NCBI GenBank assembly: GCA_029551285.1
Contig: JAKPFT010000033.1
Coordinates: 1-61,604 of the forward strand
DNA length: 61,604 nt
Direction: 5' to 3'
Source: a bacterium
GTDB taxonomy: Bacteria > Ratteibacteria > UBA8468 > B48-G9 > DSTR01
Position numbers and translations under genes: made by a program. Shown piece after piece: positions 9,180-18,092 of this stretch (its first letter is position 1; each line of letters begins with the position of its first letter). The notes below the pieces were generated by a model. The model saw nothing but the letters and a program-made list of their open reading frames with translations, was not told the origin of the DNA and searched no databases.

Positions 9180-9242
9180 TTTTCCACAGACATCTGTTAG
9201 ACTAAGGTTGTCAGGAAAAAAGATTTGGACATCTTATCCACA
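9180..9242 (+). promoter_or_regulatory. DnaA boxes in the dnaA-dnaN gap
   Basis: The 104-bp gap holds a perfect DnaA box TTATCCACA (9234-9242) and a one-mismatch copy TTTTCCACA (9180-9188), directly after the dnaA stop. Between them is a possible weak promoter, TTGTCA (about 9208) with an AT-rich -10 near 9232, which the perfect box overlaps. The sites could control dnaN expression by DnaA or be part of the replication origin. The gap is too short for a typical full origin by itself. Confidence 0.6.
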
Positions 9243-9282
9243 AAATGCCGGCTCTTTACTGTTATGACTGAAGGAGGAAAAA

Positions 9283-10386
9283 ATGGAACTAACAGTAGAT
9301 AGAAAACAGTTAACGGATTCTCTGGAAACTGTTACTTCGGTCGTTCCGTCTAAACCAGCCATTGCTTCTCTTTCCTGTGTTTTAGTCGAAACTAAAGATG
9401 CGGAAGTCTCTCTTACGGCGACTGACCTGGAAACAACCATCAAAACTTCCTTACCGGCAACTGTCAGTAAAAAGGGTCAAATCCTTCTTCCGGCCAGGAA
9501 AATACTTTCTCTGGTTAAGCAACTTGACGATAAAGAATTAAAGCTTTCCCTTGCTGAAAGCCAGGTCAATCTTCAAACCTCTTCATCCACCTACAATTTT
9601 TTTCCTATGAATGTGGAAGATTTCCCGAAGTTGCCAAAATTTTCTGGTGGCATTTCTTTTTCCATCTCTTCCTCTCTCCTCAGGGACTCCATTCAAAAAA
9701 CAAAGTTCTGTATCTATCCGGAAGAGCCAAGACCACACTTCCGCGGCGCTCTTCTGGATATCAAAGAAGATAAATGGAACTTTGTGGCTACTGACACGCG
9801 CCGGCTGGCCCTGGTGCAGACAAATCTTGAGACTAAAGTCGGTCAGAACGTGAAATGCCTTCTTCCTTACCGGGTGATGAACTATCTTTCCTCTCTCTTA
9901 AAGGAAGGAAGTGCGGAAGTCAGCATTGGGAAAAACCAGATTTTTTTGAAGGTTAACGGTACCTATATTATCTCCCAGCTGCTTGAAGGAAGCGAAGATT
10001 TTCCCGACTACTGGAAGGTCATTCCTGATGAGAAAAAACAGCAGATTGCTACCGTCTCCAGAGAACTCTTTGAATCAGTGCTTAAAAGAATTACACTCTT
10101 CACTTCAGAACGGTACAACAAGGTAAAGTTTATTTTTTCCCCGGAGAAACTTTCCCTTTCAGTGAGCAATCCCGAAGTGGGTGAAGCCCAGGAAAAAATA
10201 GCCATAGACTACACCGGGGCTGAGCAGCCGATTGCTTTCAATCCTGATTATCTTCTTCAATTCCTGCAGTGTATCACCGCGGAAAAGGTCATTATCGCCT
10301 TTTCCGGTGAAAAAAAGCCGGTGTTGATGAGGCCGCAGGACAGTCAGGAATATCTCTATGTGGCCATGCCTCTAAAACTTGACTGA
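9283..10386 (+). CDS. dnaN: DNA polymerase III beta clamp
   Basis: Sliding clamp that tethers the replicative polymerase and mismatch-repair partners to DNA. The 367-residue length and the three-domain repeat are typical: MELTVDRKQLTDSLETVTSVVPSKP at the start (pattern only), a VATDTRRLALV segment in domain II, and an EYLYVAMPLKLD end close to the usual VMPMRL tail. A strong ribosome-binding site AAGGAGG precedes the ATG at 9283. Its base composition appears lower in GC than the flanking dnaA and dapA. It stands between dnaA and dciA. Confidence 0.97.
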   Translation: MELTVDRKQLTDSLETVTSVVPSKPAIASLSCVLVETKDAEVSLTATDLETTIKTSLPATVSKKGQILLPARKILSLVKQLDDKELKLSLAESQVNLQTSSSTYNFFPMNVEDFPKLPKFSGGISFSISSSLLRDSIQKTKFCIYPEEPRPHFRGALLDIKEDKWNFVATDTRRLALVQTNLETKVGQNVKCLLPYRVMNYLSSLLKEGSAEVSIGKNQIFLKVNGTYIISQLLEGSEDFPDYWKVIPDEKKQQIATVSRELFESVLKRITLFTSERYNKVKFIFSPEKLSLSVSNPEVGEAQEKIAIDYTGAEQPIAFNPDYLLQFLQCITAEKVIIAFSGEKKPVLMRPQDSQEYLYVAMPLKLD

Positions 10387-10399
10387 CAGGAACTGGAGC

Positions 10400-10690
10400 G
10401 TGCCGGCAGAACGGATTGAGACAATTATTGCCAGGGTTATGTCTGACGTGGAAAACGGCAGGGAAACTCCATCACCCTTGAGGGTGGAGCCGGATAGCCT
10501 CTGGCGTAAGGTGGTCAACGATTATCTGGCGGCGCACTCTTATGTGGACAGGGTCAAGGGAAAACTTCTCCTGGTCAGGGTTGACAGCTCCAGCTATCTT
10601 CAGGAATTAAGAATGAGAAAAAGAGAGATTGAAAAGAGACTGAGAGAAGTGAGCGGGGGACGCTACTGCCAGGTTAACTTTCTTCTTTAA
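10400..10690 (+). CDS. dciA: DUF721/DciA-family helicase loader
   Basis: Small protein of the DciA family, which in bacteria without DnaC or DnaI helps place the replicative helicase DnaB at the origin. The 96 residues contain the DUF721 pattern: LWRKVVNDYLAAHSYV, then GKLLLVRVDSSSYLQELRMRKREI and a C-terminal GGRYCQVNFLL. I choose GTG 10400, which lies after AGGAACTGGAG; a TTG at 10379 is in frame but overlaps dnaN by 8 nt. The position directly after dnaN fits the role; recF, often found between them, is absent. Confidence 0.8.
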   Translation: MPAERIETIIARVMSDVENGRETPSPLRVEPDSLWRKVVNDYLAAHSYVDRVKGKLLLVRVDSSSYLQELRMRKREIEKRLREVSGGRYCQVNFLL

Positions 10691-10703
10691 AAAAGGGGTG
10701 GTT

Positions 10704-11579
10704 ATGTTTCAAAATTCCATTACCGCGCTGGTAACGCCTTTTAAAAATGGGAAATTTGACGCGCAAGCTTATGAGCGTCTGATTGAATTTCAAATCAGTC
10801 ATGGGACTTCAGCGCTCCTGGTCTGTGGCTGTACCGGTGAACCAGCCACAATGTCCCATCAGGAACATTGCGACATTATTAAATTCGCTGTGGAAGTTGT
10901 TAACCGGCGTCTTCCCGTGATTGCCGGCACCGGCTCCAATAATACCAGGGAGGCAGTGGAACTGACCCAGTTTGCGGAAAAAGCCGGTGCTGACGCGGCT
11001 TTGCTCATTACCCCTTACTACAACAAACCTGTTCCCGCCGGTCTCTACCAGCACTATAAGACCGTCGCGGAAAGTGTTTCTCTGCCAATTATTCTCTACA
11101 ATGTGCCATCAAGAACAGGTATCTCCATTCTTCCGGAAACTGTGGCGGAGTTAGCGGCCGTTAAAAATATCGTCGGCATTAAAGAAGCCAGCGGCAGCAT
11201 GGACCAGGTAAGCCAGATTCTGACCCTGTGTCCTGACTCTTTTGAGGTTTATTCCGGCGATGACTCCATGACATTGCCTATCATGGCGGTTGGCGGCCGG
11301 GGAGTTATTTCGGTGGCGGCCAATGTGGTGCCGGGCCTGATGGCAGAAATGACCGGCGCGGCCAGCCAGGGAGACTGGGTGGCCGCACGCGCTCTTCATA
11401 AGAAACTCTTTCCTCTTTTCAAAGCCCTTTTTCTGGAAACCAATCCCATCCCGGTGAAGGGTGCTCTGGCTCTGATGGGTATGATAGAGTTAGAACTGAG
11501 GTTGCCGCTAACTTCTCCCCAGCGGACAACCATGGAAAAACTACGCCAGGCATTGAATCAGGCAGGGGTGACCGTGTGA
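10704..11579 (+). CDS. dapA: 4-hydroxy-tetrahydrodipicolinate synthase
   Basis: Condenses pyruvate with aspartate semialdehyde in the lysine and diaminopimelate pathway. The 291-residue TIM barrel has the Schiff-base lysine at Lys160 in VGIKEASG. The tyrosine lies in LYNVPSRTG and the GCTGEPATM segment carries the threonine pair. ATG 10704 is preferred over an in-frame GTG at 10698, because AAGGGGTGG is then correctly spaced. Its stop overlaps the accD start (GTGA), so the two are translationally coupled. Confidence 0.96.
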   Translation: MFQNSITALVTPFKNGKFDAQAYERLIEFQISHGTSALLVCGCTGEPATMSHQEHCDIIKFAVEVVNRRLPVIAGTGSNNTREAVELTQFAEKAGADAALLITPYYNKPVPAGLYQHYKTVAESVSLPIILYNVPSRTGISILPETVAELAAVKNIVGIKEASGSMDQVSQILTLCPDSFEVYSGDDSMTLPIMAVGGRGVISVAANVVPGLMAEMTGAASQGDWVAARALHKKLFPLFKALFLETNPIPVKGALALMGMIELELRLPLTSPQRTTMEKLRQALNQAGVTV

Positions 11580-12412
11580 TTTTCCGAAAACGCTACGCTC
11601 GCATTACTCCCCGGGAAACACCGGAGGCTAAGAAGGAACTCTGGGTTAAGTGTGAACGCTGTGGCAGGATTGTTTACGAAAAGAAATGGAAGGAGATGTG
11701 GAAGGTTTGTCATTACTGCGGCAGTTACAGCCGGCTGACCGCCCTGGAACGAATTGAGCTGCTAACAGACCCGGGAACCTTCCAGGAACGGTGGTCCAAC
11801 CTAATTTCTGCCGACCCCTTAGAGTTTGTCGGGGCAAGGTCTTATGTTGATAAACTTAAAGAGGATATGCTGAAAACTGGTTTGAAAGAAGCCCTGGTAA
11901 CCGGGGAAGCTAAAATCGGCGGATTTCCGGTGGCTCTGGCGATTCTTGACCCGCATTTTATCATGGGAAGCATGGGTTCGGTGGTGGGCGAGAAGTTCGT
12001 TCGCATCTGCGAGTTGTGTCTGGAAAAGAAATGGCCTCTGGTCTCGGTTTCCGGCGGTGGCGGCGGAGCCAGAATGTACGAAGGAGCGCTTTCCCTGATG
12101 CAGATGGCGAAAACCTCAGCCGCCGTTGAACGTTTACACCGGAACGGTCTCTTCTATATCTCGGTACTGACCGATCCCACCATGGGCGGGGTGGCCGCCA
12201 GTTTTGCCTTCCTGGGGGATATCATTCTGGCTGAGCCCGGCGCGCTCATTGGATTTGCCGGGCCGAGGGTGATTGAGCAAACCATCCGCCAGAAGCTGCC
12301 GCCAGGATTCCAGACGTCAGAATTTCTTTATCAGCGAGGCATGATTGACCTGATTGTGGAAAGAAAGGATTTAAAACAGACCATCACCCGGCTGTTGAAC
12401 ATTATTCACTGA
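11576..12412 (+). CDS. accD: Acetyl-CoA carboxylase carboxyltransferase subunit beta
   Basis: Transfers the carboxyl group from carboxybiotin to acetyl-CoA, together with AccA, in fatty-acid synthesis. The 278-residue protein begins with the zinc ribbon (Cys26, Cys29, Cys45, Cys48) and continues with the crotonase-like carboxyltransferase fold: GKxPVALA-like, SGGGGGARMYEG, TDPTMGGVAASFA, and AEPGALIGFAGPRVIEQTI. It starts at GTG 11576 and overlaps dapA by 4 nt. accA, accB and accC are not in the window. accD followed by folC is a common bacterial order. Confidence 0.96.
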   Translation: MIFRKRYARITPRETPEAKKELWVKCERCGRIVYEKKWKEMWKVCHYCGSYSRLTALERIELLTDPGTFQERWSNLISADPLEFVGARSYVDKLKEDMLKTGLKEALVTGEAKIGGFPVALAILDPHFIMGSMGSVVGEKFVRICELCLEKKWPLVSVSGGGGGARMYEGALSLMQMAKTSAAVERLHRNGLFYISVLTDPTMGGVAASFAFLGDIILAEPGALIGFAGPRVIEQTIRQKLPPGFQTSEFLYQRGMIDLIVERKDLKQTITRLLNIIH

Positions 12413-12442
12413 GGCTCCTGCCTGCTTCCAGTAACCATTGCC

Positions 12443-13777
12443 ATGTCAGGTACTTTGCTCCCCAGGACAGCCAGCGACAGGCTCTTTCTAAGAAAGTTAA
12501 ATGATTTTGGTATCAAACTGGGTCTGGACAAAACCTTTAGCCTACTGGAAGCCTTTGGCCAGCCCCAGAAAAAGTACCTCTCCATCCTGGTGGCCGGCAC
12601 CAACGGCAAGGGTTCGGTAGCCAGAACCCTGGCCCAGGTTCTTACGCTGGCCGGTTATCGGGTTGGACTTTACACCAGTCCCCATCTGATAGACCTGAGA
12701 GAACGCATCGTCATCAACCAGCGGCCTGTCTCCAGAGACGTTTTCCGGCAGACCCTGAGGAGATTACGAAACTTAGTGGAGGCTTCTCCCTGCCACCTGA
12801 CGCCGACCTTTTTTGAAGCGCTTACCGTGATGGCCTTCACCATCTTTGCAGAAAAAAAGGTGGAGGTGGCTGTGGTAGAAGTGGGTATGGGCGGCCGTTT
12901 TGACGCCACCAATGTCCTGCCGGCCAGTCTATCCGTAATCACCTCCGTCAGTCTTGACCACGTTCAGTATCTGGGTCCAACCCTCAGAGATATCGCCAGA
13001 GAGAAGGCCGGGATTATCAAAACGGGCCGGCCGGTGATTTCGGCCAGGCAGCGACCAGAGGTGATCAGCGTGGTCAGAAAGGTGGCCAGGGATAACGCCG
13101 CGGCGCTGTTAATTCACGGCCGTGATTTTTCCGCAGTCTTAAAAGGGATGGACCCGGAAAGACTAATTTTTGACTTTTTTGGAGAAGAGGCGCTGCCCGG
13201 TTTAACCAGCCGCTTGCTGGGGCGGCACCAGGTGGAAAATATGGCCCTGGTTGTTCAGGCGTGTCTTTCGCTGCGCCGGATGGGTCTGCAGATTCCAGAG
13301 AAAGCGCTGCGTGTTGGTCTCAAGACTGTCGTCTGGCCAGCCAGACTCCAGATTATCAGACGCCAGCCCCTTATTCTTCTGGACGGTGCCCACAACCCGG
13401 GTGGCCTGCAGTCGCTCTCCTTTGCTCTGAAGGATCTGTTTCCCGACCTGAAGTTTTCCCTTCTGTCCGGGATGTTAAAGGACAAGGAGTGGCCAGAGAT
13501 GGTGCGGATGTTACTGCCCTGGAGCCAGAAGGTAGTCTTTACCGGGCTGAAGACGCCGCGGGCCTTGCCACCCGGAGTTCTGGCTGAGTATGCCTTACGG
13601 TACCGGCCAGGGTTAAAGGTAACAGCTCTTCCGGATACCGCGGCTGCCTGGAAGATGGTCAGAGACAGCCGCGAAAACTGGGTGGTTTGCGGGTCTTTGT
13701 ACCTGGCCGGGGAGATTTTGAAACTGGCCGGGAAAAAAGTATTTTGCGGGAGGAAGTTACCGGCGCGTCCCGGGTAA
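12443..13777 (+). CDS. folC: Folylpolyglutamate synthase/dihydrofolate synthase FolC
   Basis: Mur-ligase-type enzyme that adds glutamate to dihydropteroate and to folates. In 444 residues it shows the P-loop GTNGKGSVA (residues 52-60), LYTSPHLIDLRERI, the EVGMGGRFDATN loop and the C-terminal Mur-ligase motif LDGAHNPGG. It starts 30 nt after accD. Its last 21 nt overlap the 3' end of the convergent SGNH-hydrolase gene, so the two transcripts are antisense at their ends. Confidence 0.93.
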   Translation: MSGTLLPRTASDRLFLRKLNDFGIKLGLDKTFSLLEAFGQPQKKYLSILVAGTNGKGSVARTLAQVLTLAGYRVGLYTSPHLIDLRERIVINQRPVSRDVFRQTLRRLRNLVEASPCHLTPTFFEALTVMAFTIFAEKKVEVAVVEVGMGGRFDATNVLPASLSVITSVSLDHVQYLGPTLRDIAREKAGIIKTGRPVISARQRPEVISVVRKVARDNAAALLIHGRDFSAVLKGMDPERLIFDFFGEEALPGLTSRLLGRHQVENMALVVQACLSLRRMGLQIPEKALRVGLKTVVWPARLQIIRRQPLILLDGAHNPGGLQSLSFALKDLFPDLKFSLLSGMLKDKEWPEMVRMLLPWSQKVVFTGLKTPRALPPGVLAEYALRYRPGLKVTALPDTAAAWKMVRDSRENWVVCGSLYLAGEILKLAGKKVFCGRKLPARPG

Positions 13778-14815
13778 AATTCTTTTCAAAACCGGCGTTA
13801 AGCCGTCAGCCATCCTGAGAAAACCAAGGTCGGTCGGATGAACGCCGTCTACGGTAGCTTCCCACCAATCCTTTTTCCCGAGGAGGGTCTGGCCGTCGTG
13901 GAAAAAAGTCAACCGCTCACCCTGCCGTCGCAGTTTCTTCACCAGGCTTGCCTGGAAGTCTCGGCTGCGCAAATATTCCTGTCTGGCGGCCTGGTCATAA
14001 CCGATTCTGGCGTATGGTAGCCGGGAGATGACCAGGATCGGCACCCGCGGATGTTTTTCCCGGAGAAGACGGATAAACTCCGGTAAAGTCTGACGCAGCC
14101 CGGCCAGCCCCTGAGCATTAGCCTGGTAGTCCAGCAGGTAGGCCGCCGGTCGGGGAATCTCGGCCAGGAGACAGGCCATTTCCGGCTCCCCGCGGCCGCT
14201 GCCGGAAAAGCCTAAATTAATAAATTCGTAGTTGAAGCGGCGACTCAGGATATTGGTATAGGCCATGCCCGGACGGCTGGCGCATCCGCCCTGGGTAATG
14301 GAAGTGCCGTAAACGATGATGCGGCCAGACCCCTCGTAGGCCGGTGGCGGAAGTAACCTTGCTCCGGCCAGTAGCCCCAGGGACAGTTCTTTCACCCCCT
14401 GATAAAGGGGAAAGTTGATAGTAATTACCCGCAGGACTTTCCCTGGCAGCTCAAGGAGTTGGCCCTGGTAGGTGGTGTCTGCCGGGGAACCGGCGAGCGT
14501 ACCGCAGTACTTCGCCTTCCCCACCGGACCAACGTAGACGTCAAAACCACTCTGACCGGTGGCTGGCATATGGTGCATCCCGGAAGGACCTGAGAGGACT
14601 ACTTTCAGAAAAATTTTTTCGGAATCCGTGCGAAAACGAACCTGGCCACCAGCGGTGCAGTCAGCCAGGGAACTGACCGGGGCAGGTAATTGCCAGGCCG
14701 GCTTGAGGGGAAGCCGCCGGTAAACCCTGTCCTGCTCAAACCAGGGAAAACCGGAAAGGCGAAACGGAGGCCTTCCCGGGCAGTGCCAGACAACCTCCGG
14801 TAGTTCTGGTTTCAT
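13757..14815 (-). CDS. SGNH/GDSL hydrolase family protein
   Basis: Likely serine esterase acting on an acylated carbohydrate. The C-terminal half shows the family blocks: VYGTSITQGG with the catalytic serine, NLGFSGSGRGE with the glycine, DYQANAQG in place of the usual asparagine block, and DGVHPTDLG with the Asp-His pair. The first 170 residues form a beta-rich domain of the kind placed before the hydrolase in the SGNH_hydro_N group. No signal peptide is visible, so it is probably cytoplasmic. It lies 12 nt after the pyrC stop on the same strand, and its substrate is unknown. Confidence 0.8.
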   Translation of the reverse strand: MKPELPEVVWHCPGRPPFRLSGFPWFEQDRVYRRLPLKPAWQLPAPVSSLADCTAGGQVRFRTDSEKIFLKVVLSGPSGMHHMPATGQSGFDVYVGPVGKAKYCGTLAGSPADTTYQGQLLELPGKVLRVITINFPLYQGVKELSLGLLAGARLLPPPAYEGSGRIIVYGTSITQGGCASRPGMAYTNILSRRFNYEFINLGFSGSGRGEPEMACLLAEIPRPAAYLLDYQANAQGLAGLRQTLPEFIRLLREKHPRVPILVISRLPYARIGYDQAARQEYLRSRDFQASLVKKLRRQGERLTFFHDGQTLLGKKDWWEATVDGVHPTDLGFLRMADGLTPVLKRILPGTRR

Positions 14816-14827
14816 GCGGCGGTCAGG

Positions 14828-16099
14828 TCAATCCGGAGAACGATAAGCGATTTGTCCGCCAACCAGCGTGTAAACTACCCTGCCTTTCAGTGTCCAGCCA
14901 AGGAAGGGTGAGTTCTTGCTCCTGGAGATAACCTTTTCTCTCCGGTAAACCCATTCTTTTTGCGGGTCAAAAACCACCAGGTCTGCCGTCTGGCCTTCCT
15001 CAATCCCGACCGGAGGTAGGCCCAGGACCATGGCTGGCCTGGTGGTAAACGCCGCGATTACCTCCATGGGTTTCACATCCTTCAGAGTTAATCTCCAGGC
15101 TAAGGGCAAAGCGGTCTCCAGGCCGATCATGCCCGAAGGCGCATTTTCAAAACCTGTTTCCTTCTCCTCATCAGAGTGGGGCGCGTGGTCGGTTACCAGG
15201 CAGTCTATGGTGCCATCCTTTAGTGCTTTGACTAAAACCTCAACATCCCGTCTGGTGCGTAAGGGCGGGGAAACCTTGGCCTGGGTGTTATATCCGAGCA
15301 CCGCCTCCTCGGTCAAAGTCAGGTGATGAACCGTCACTTCCGCGGTTACCGGCAGACGCCGTTTTTTTGCTGCGCGTACAATCTCCACTGCTTCCTGGGT
15401 GGTAAGGTGAGCCAGGTGGAGCCGGCCGCCGGTGAGGGCCGATAAAGCCACGTCTCTGGCCACCATAATTTCTTCTGCCTGTCGGGGAATGCCTGGCAGC
15501 CCCAGTTTCACGGAAAGAGCCCCTTCGTTCATGACCCCATTTCTGGCCAGAGAAAAATCTTCGGCGTGGGAAATCACCGGTCTTTGATGTAACAGGGTGT
15601 ACTCTAAGGCTCGCCGCATCAGCAGGCTATCCATGACACAGCTACCATCGTCAGAAAAAGCCACGGCACCTTCAGCCGCCATCTCTCCGTAGGGAGCCAG
15701 CAACGTCCCTTCCCTTCTTACGGAAAGGCAACCGATAGGAAGAACCCGGCAGGCAGCCTGCCGGGCCCTGTCCTTCACAAACCGGATGGCTACCTTGTTG
15801 TCCAGCGGAGGCTCGGTGTTGGGCATACAGCAGATGGTGGTGAAACCGCCAGCGACCGCGGCTGCCGCCCCGCTTTCAATCGTTTCTTCATCTTCCCGCC
15901 CTGGTTCCCGCAGGTGGCAGTGAAGGTCAATCAGCCCGGGGAAAACCAGCAGTCCTCTGGCTGGAAGAACCTGGGCTTTTCTAACGGAGAGGGATTTTTT
16001 GATGCGGCTGATGCGGCCATCTTCAATAAGAATATCGCAGGTGCCGTCCCGGCCGGTGGCAGGGTCCAGAAGGTGTCCCTGGCTGATGAGCAGTTTCAT
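14828..16099 (-). CDS. pyrC: Dihydroorotase, class I
   Basis: Closes N-carbamoyl-aspartate to dihydroorotate in pyrimidine synthesis. The amidohydrolase barrel shows DLHCHLREPG (two metal histidines), CMPNTEPPLD, VISHAEDF, HLAHLTT and VTDHAPHSDEEK. From ATG 16099 it has 423 residues, the usual size. An ATG at 16111 or further upstream is possible, because the ribosome-binding site is not decisive. No pyrB or pyrI is nearby. It is divergent from the NrdD-like gene, with about 150 bp between starts. Confidence 0.93.
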   Translation of the reverse strand: MKLLISQGHLLDPATGRDGTCDILIEDGRISRIKKSLSVRKAQVLPARGLLVFPGLIDLHCHLREPGREDEETIESGAAAAVAGGFTTICCMPNTEPPLDNKVAIRFVKDRARQAACRVLPIGCLSVRREGTLLAPYGEMAAEGAVAFSDDGSCVMDSLLMRRALEYTLLHQRPVISHAEDFSLARNGVMNEGALSVKLGLPGIPRQAEEIMVARDVALSALTGGRLHLAHLTTQEAVEIVRAAKKRRLPVTAEVTVHHLTLTEEAVLGYNTQAKVSPPLRTRRDVEVLVKALKDGTIDCLVTDHAPHSDEEKETGFENAPSGMIGLETALPLAWRLTLKDVKPMEVIAAFTTRPAMVLGLPPVGIEEGQTADLVVFDPQKEWVYRREKVISRSKNSPFLGWTLKGRVVYTLVGGQIAYRSPD

Positions 16100-16162
16100 T
16101 TCCTCAACCATTTTATCCCGGGTGAGCTCCGACGTCAATCATCACCGACTGTGCTCGTAAAT

Positions 16163-16191
16163 TTGACTGGCTGGCCGGAAAAGGATAAAGT
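16163..16191 (+). promoter_or_regulatory. Promoter of the NrdD-like/YchF-like/URO-D operon
   Basis: TTGACT (16163-16168), a 17-bp spacer and TAAAGT (16186-16191) form a good sigma-70-type promoter 59 bp before the ATG at 16250. A palindrome covers the -10 region (separate entry). Confidence 0.55.
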
Positions 16192-16200
16192 CTTTCCGGC
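16174..16200. promoter_or_regulatory. Palindrome over the -10 box, candidate operator
   Basis: Perfect 8-bp arms GCCGGAAA (16174-16181) and TTTCCGGC (16193-16200), with 11 bp between them; the -10 box TAAAGT lies in the centre. A protein bound here would block polymerase, so repression is the likely role. It does not resemble the NrdR box. A transcript starting downstream would not contain both arms, so an RNA hairpin is unlikely. Confidence 0.5.
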
Positions 16201-16249
16201 GACTACCACTGAGAAGAGTCAGATATTTTTCCAACTTCCCCGGGAAAAC

Positions 16250-18073
16250 ATGGCGGAACCGGTAACCATGGTGCGAAAAAGGGACGGCCGGGTTGTCCCT
16301 TTTGACAAAGGGAAAATTGCCGACGCGATTTTCAAAGCGGCCCAGGCAGTTGGCGGTCAGGACAGGTATCTGGCGGAAGACCTGGCCGAAGCGGTGACGG
16401 TTTACCTCAACAAGAATTTCTGCGGGAAAATCCCGTCCGTGGAAGAAATTCAGGATTGCGTGGAACGAGTTCTCATCAAGAGCGGCCATGCCAGAACAGC
16501 CAAAGCCTACATTCTTTATCGCCAGCAGCGCGCCAGAATCCGGCAGGTAAAAGAAGGAAGGTTGCCGCCCGGTTTTCTGGAAGAGCAGGAAACGCTCAGA
16601 GAAGTGAGGCTGCTGCGGGACATCCGCTGGTCAGTACGACGCAGCGACGAGCAGCTGGCTGGCTGGGATAACCAGCGGATCGTGGAAGCCCTGGTTAGAG
16701 AAACCGGACTTTCTCCGGCAGTGGCCGAAGTGATTGTGCTGGAAGTGGAGAAGGAACTATTGACCGCCAGGGTGAAACAGCTTTCCTCCTCGCTGATCCG
16801 GGAACTGGTGAATGCTAAACTTGTCAGTTACGGCCTGGAGGAAGTGAGGAACAGGCATGCCCGGTTGGGCGTACCTTTCTACGATGTGCGCCAGTTGATG
16901 CTGGAAGGTTTGACTGACCCTGATGAACTTTCCTGGCGGTTGGGCAGTCATATCAAGAAGGAGTACGCTTTGAGTGATGTCTATTCCGGGCAGGTGGTGG
17001 ACAGCCATCTTTCCGGAGAGATGCACCTGCACCACCTGGATGCCGTGGACCAGTTTCTAACCGTGGTGCTACCGCTGCCGGCCAGCCAGGAACTTTTTGC
17101 CGCTTCTGGAGAGTGGGCCAGACTGGTCAGCGGGGAAATATACTGGGACGGTCGCTGGCAGAAGGCCGGGGAAAAGCAGGAAGGCGAGTATCCCTGGCAG
17201 GAATATCTCACCGCTGGCCGGCCGGTCCGCTTTGCGGGAAGACAGGAAATTCGCTTCGGGCTTTATCTGGCCGGAACCGAACGCACCGGTGAGGAAACGG
17301 TGGAGTTGCTGGAGGGGCTGGCCGGTGTATTCTCCATCTGGCCGCAGCAGCGGCCCTGTTTCCTGCTGGCTTACGACCGGAAAATTCTGACCGCGGACAT
17401 CCTGAAAGTCTTGAGTCAGTTTCCGGCCAGAGACCAGCGGACCATTTTTACCACAGAGTTAGGCCCCTCCGGTCTGGTCGGACGTTACCTGCCGCGTTTT
17501 TTTCTCCAGGAAAAGGCTCAGGCGGCTGTTTTCGGTCAGGTCAGCCTGAATGGTCCGCGGATCGCGATGCTGGCCGGGAAAGAGGAGGCGTTTCCGACTC
17601 TTCTGGAGAAAAGAATTTTTCTGGCCCTGCAGGCTTTGCAGGAGAAAGCCGCTTTCTGGAAAAAAAGAACCGTTTCTTCTTCTCTGGAACCAGGGGCAGC
17701 TTTTCTGATCAGTCTGGTCGGGATAGAGGAGGCCGCCCGCTGTCTGGGCGCAGTCTCGGAAGAGGAGATGGTAAGCCTCAGTCTTAAAATCATTGACACG
17801 GCGGAGAAAATCTGCCAGGAGGAAAGCCGCACCCTCCAGCGGCCGGTCGTCTTCCTGCCGGCAGGTGAAGCCGAAGCCCGGGAAAGGTTCAGTCGTCTCA
17901 ACCAGTTTCCGTGTGGACCGGGCCTGTCTGGTTTGCTTCTGGAGAAGGCCAGTTACTGGCCGGCCGTGAAAAACAGGGTGCTGTTTGTTTCTCTGGCGGA
18001 AACAGAAACGGAAAGAACTGAAAGGTTGCTGGAACTGGCGGCTGAGGTGGAAGTTCAATTAAGGTTTTTTTGA
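16250..18073 (+). CDS. ATP-cone protein with a NrdD-like domain lacking the radical site
   Basis: The first 95 residues are an ATP-cone nucleotide-sensing domain (MVRKRDGRVVPFDKGKI, then SVEEIQDCVERVLI). The rest aligns by pattern with class III ribonucleotide reductase: HLSGEMHLHHLD resembles the GDLHIHDL motif, GQVSLNGPRIAM resembles GSVTINLPRIA, and LISLVGIEEAARCLG resembles the late barrel motif. However, the 607-residue protein ends at RFF with no glycyl-radical motif (RVxGY), no C-terminal zinc site and no recognisable catalytic cysteine pair. It may be a regulatory pseudoenzyme, or a subunit relying on a partner. I start it at ATG 16250; the open frame runs further upstream but there overlaps pyrC. 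A YchF-like gene follows 19 nt later. Confidence 0.65.
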   Translation: MAEPVTMVRKRDGRVVPFDKGKIADAIFKAAQAVGGQDRYLAEDLAEAVTVYLNKNFCGKIPSVEEIQDCVERVLIKSGHARTAKAYILYRQQRARIRQVKEGRLPPGFLEEQETLREVRLLRDIRWSVRRSDEQLAGWDNQRIVEALVRETGLSPAVAEVIVLEVEKELLTARVKQLSSSLIRELVNAKLVSYGLEEVRNRHARLGVPFYDVRQLMLEGLTDPDELSWRLGSHIKKEYALSDVYSGQVVDSHLSGEMHLHHLDAVDQFLTVVLPLPASQELFAASGEWARLVSGEIYWDGRWQKAGEKQEGEYPWQEYLTAGRPVRFAGRQEIRFGLYLAGTERTGEETVELLEGLAGVFSIWPQQRPCFLLAYDRKILTADILKVLSQFPARDQRTIFTTELGPSGLVGRYLPRFFLQEKAQAAVFGQVSLNGPRIAMLAGKEEAFPTLLEKRIFLALQALQEKAAFWKKRTVSSSLEPGAAFLISLVGIEEAARCLGAVSEEEMVSLSLKIIDTAEKICQEESRTLQRPVVFLPAGEAEARERFSRLNQFPCGPGLSGLLLEKASYWPAVKNRVLFVSLAETETERTERLLELAAEVEVQLRFF

Positions 18074-18092
18074 CCAACCGGTGGAGGCGGAT

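Noticed and set aside
15914-16249. N-terminal extension of 112 residues to the ATP-cone protein
   Set aside because: It overlaps pyrC on the other strand, crosses the promoter and palindrome, and has no family character; the ATP cone begins right after ATG 16250.
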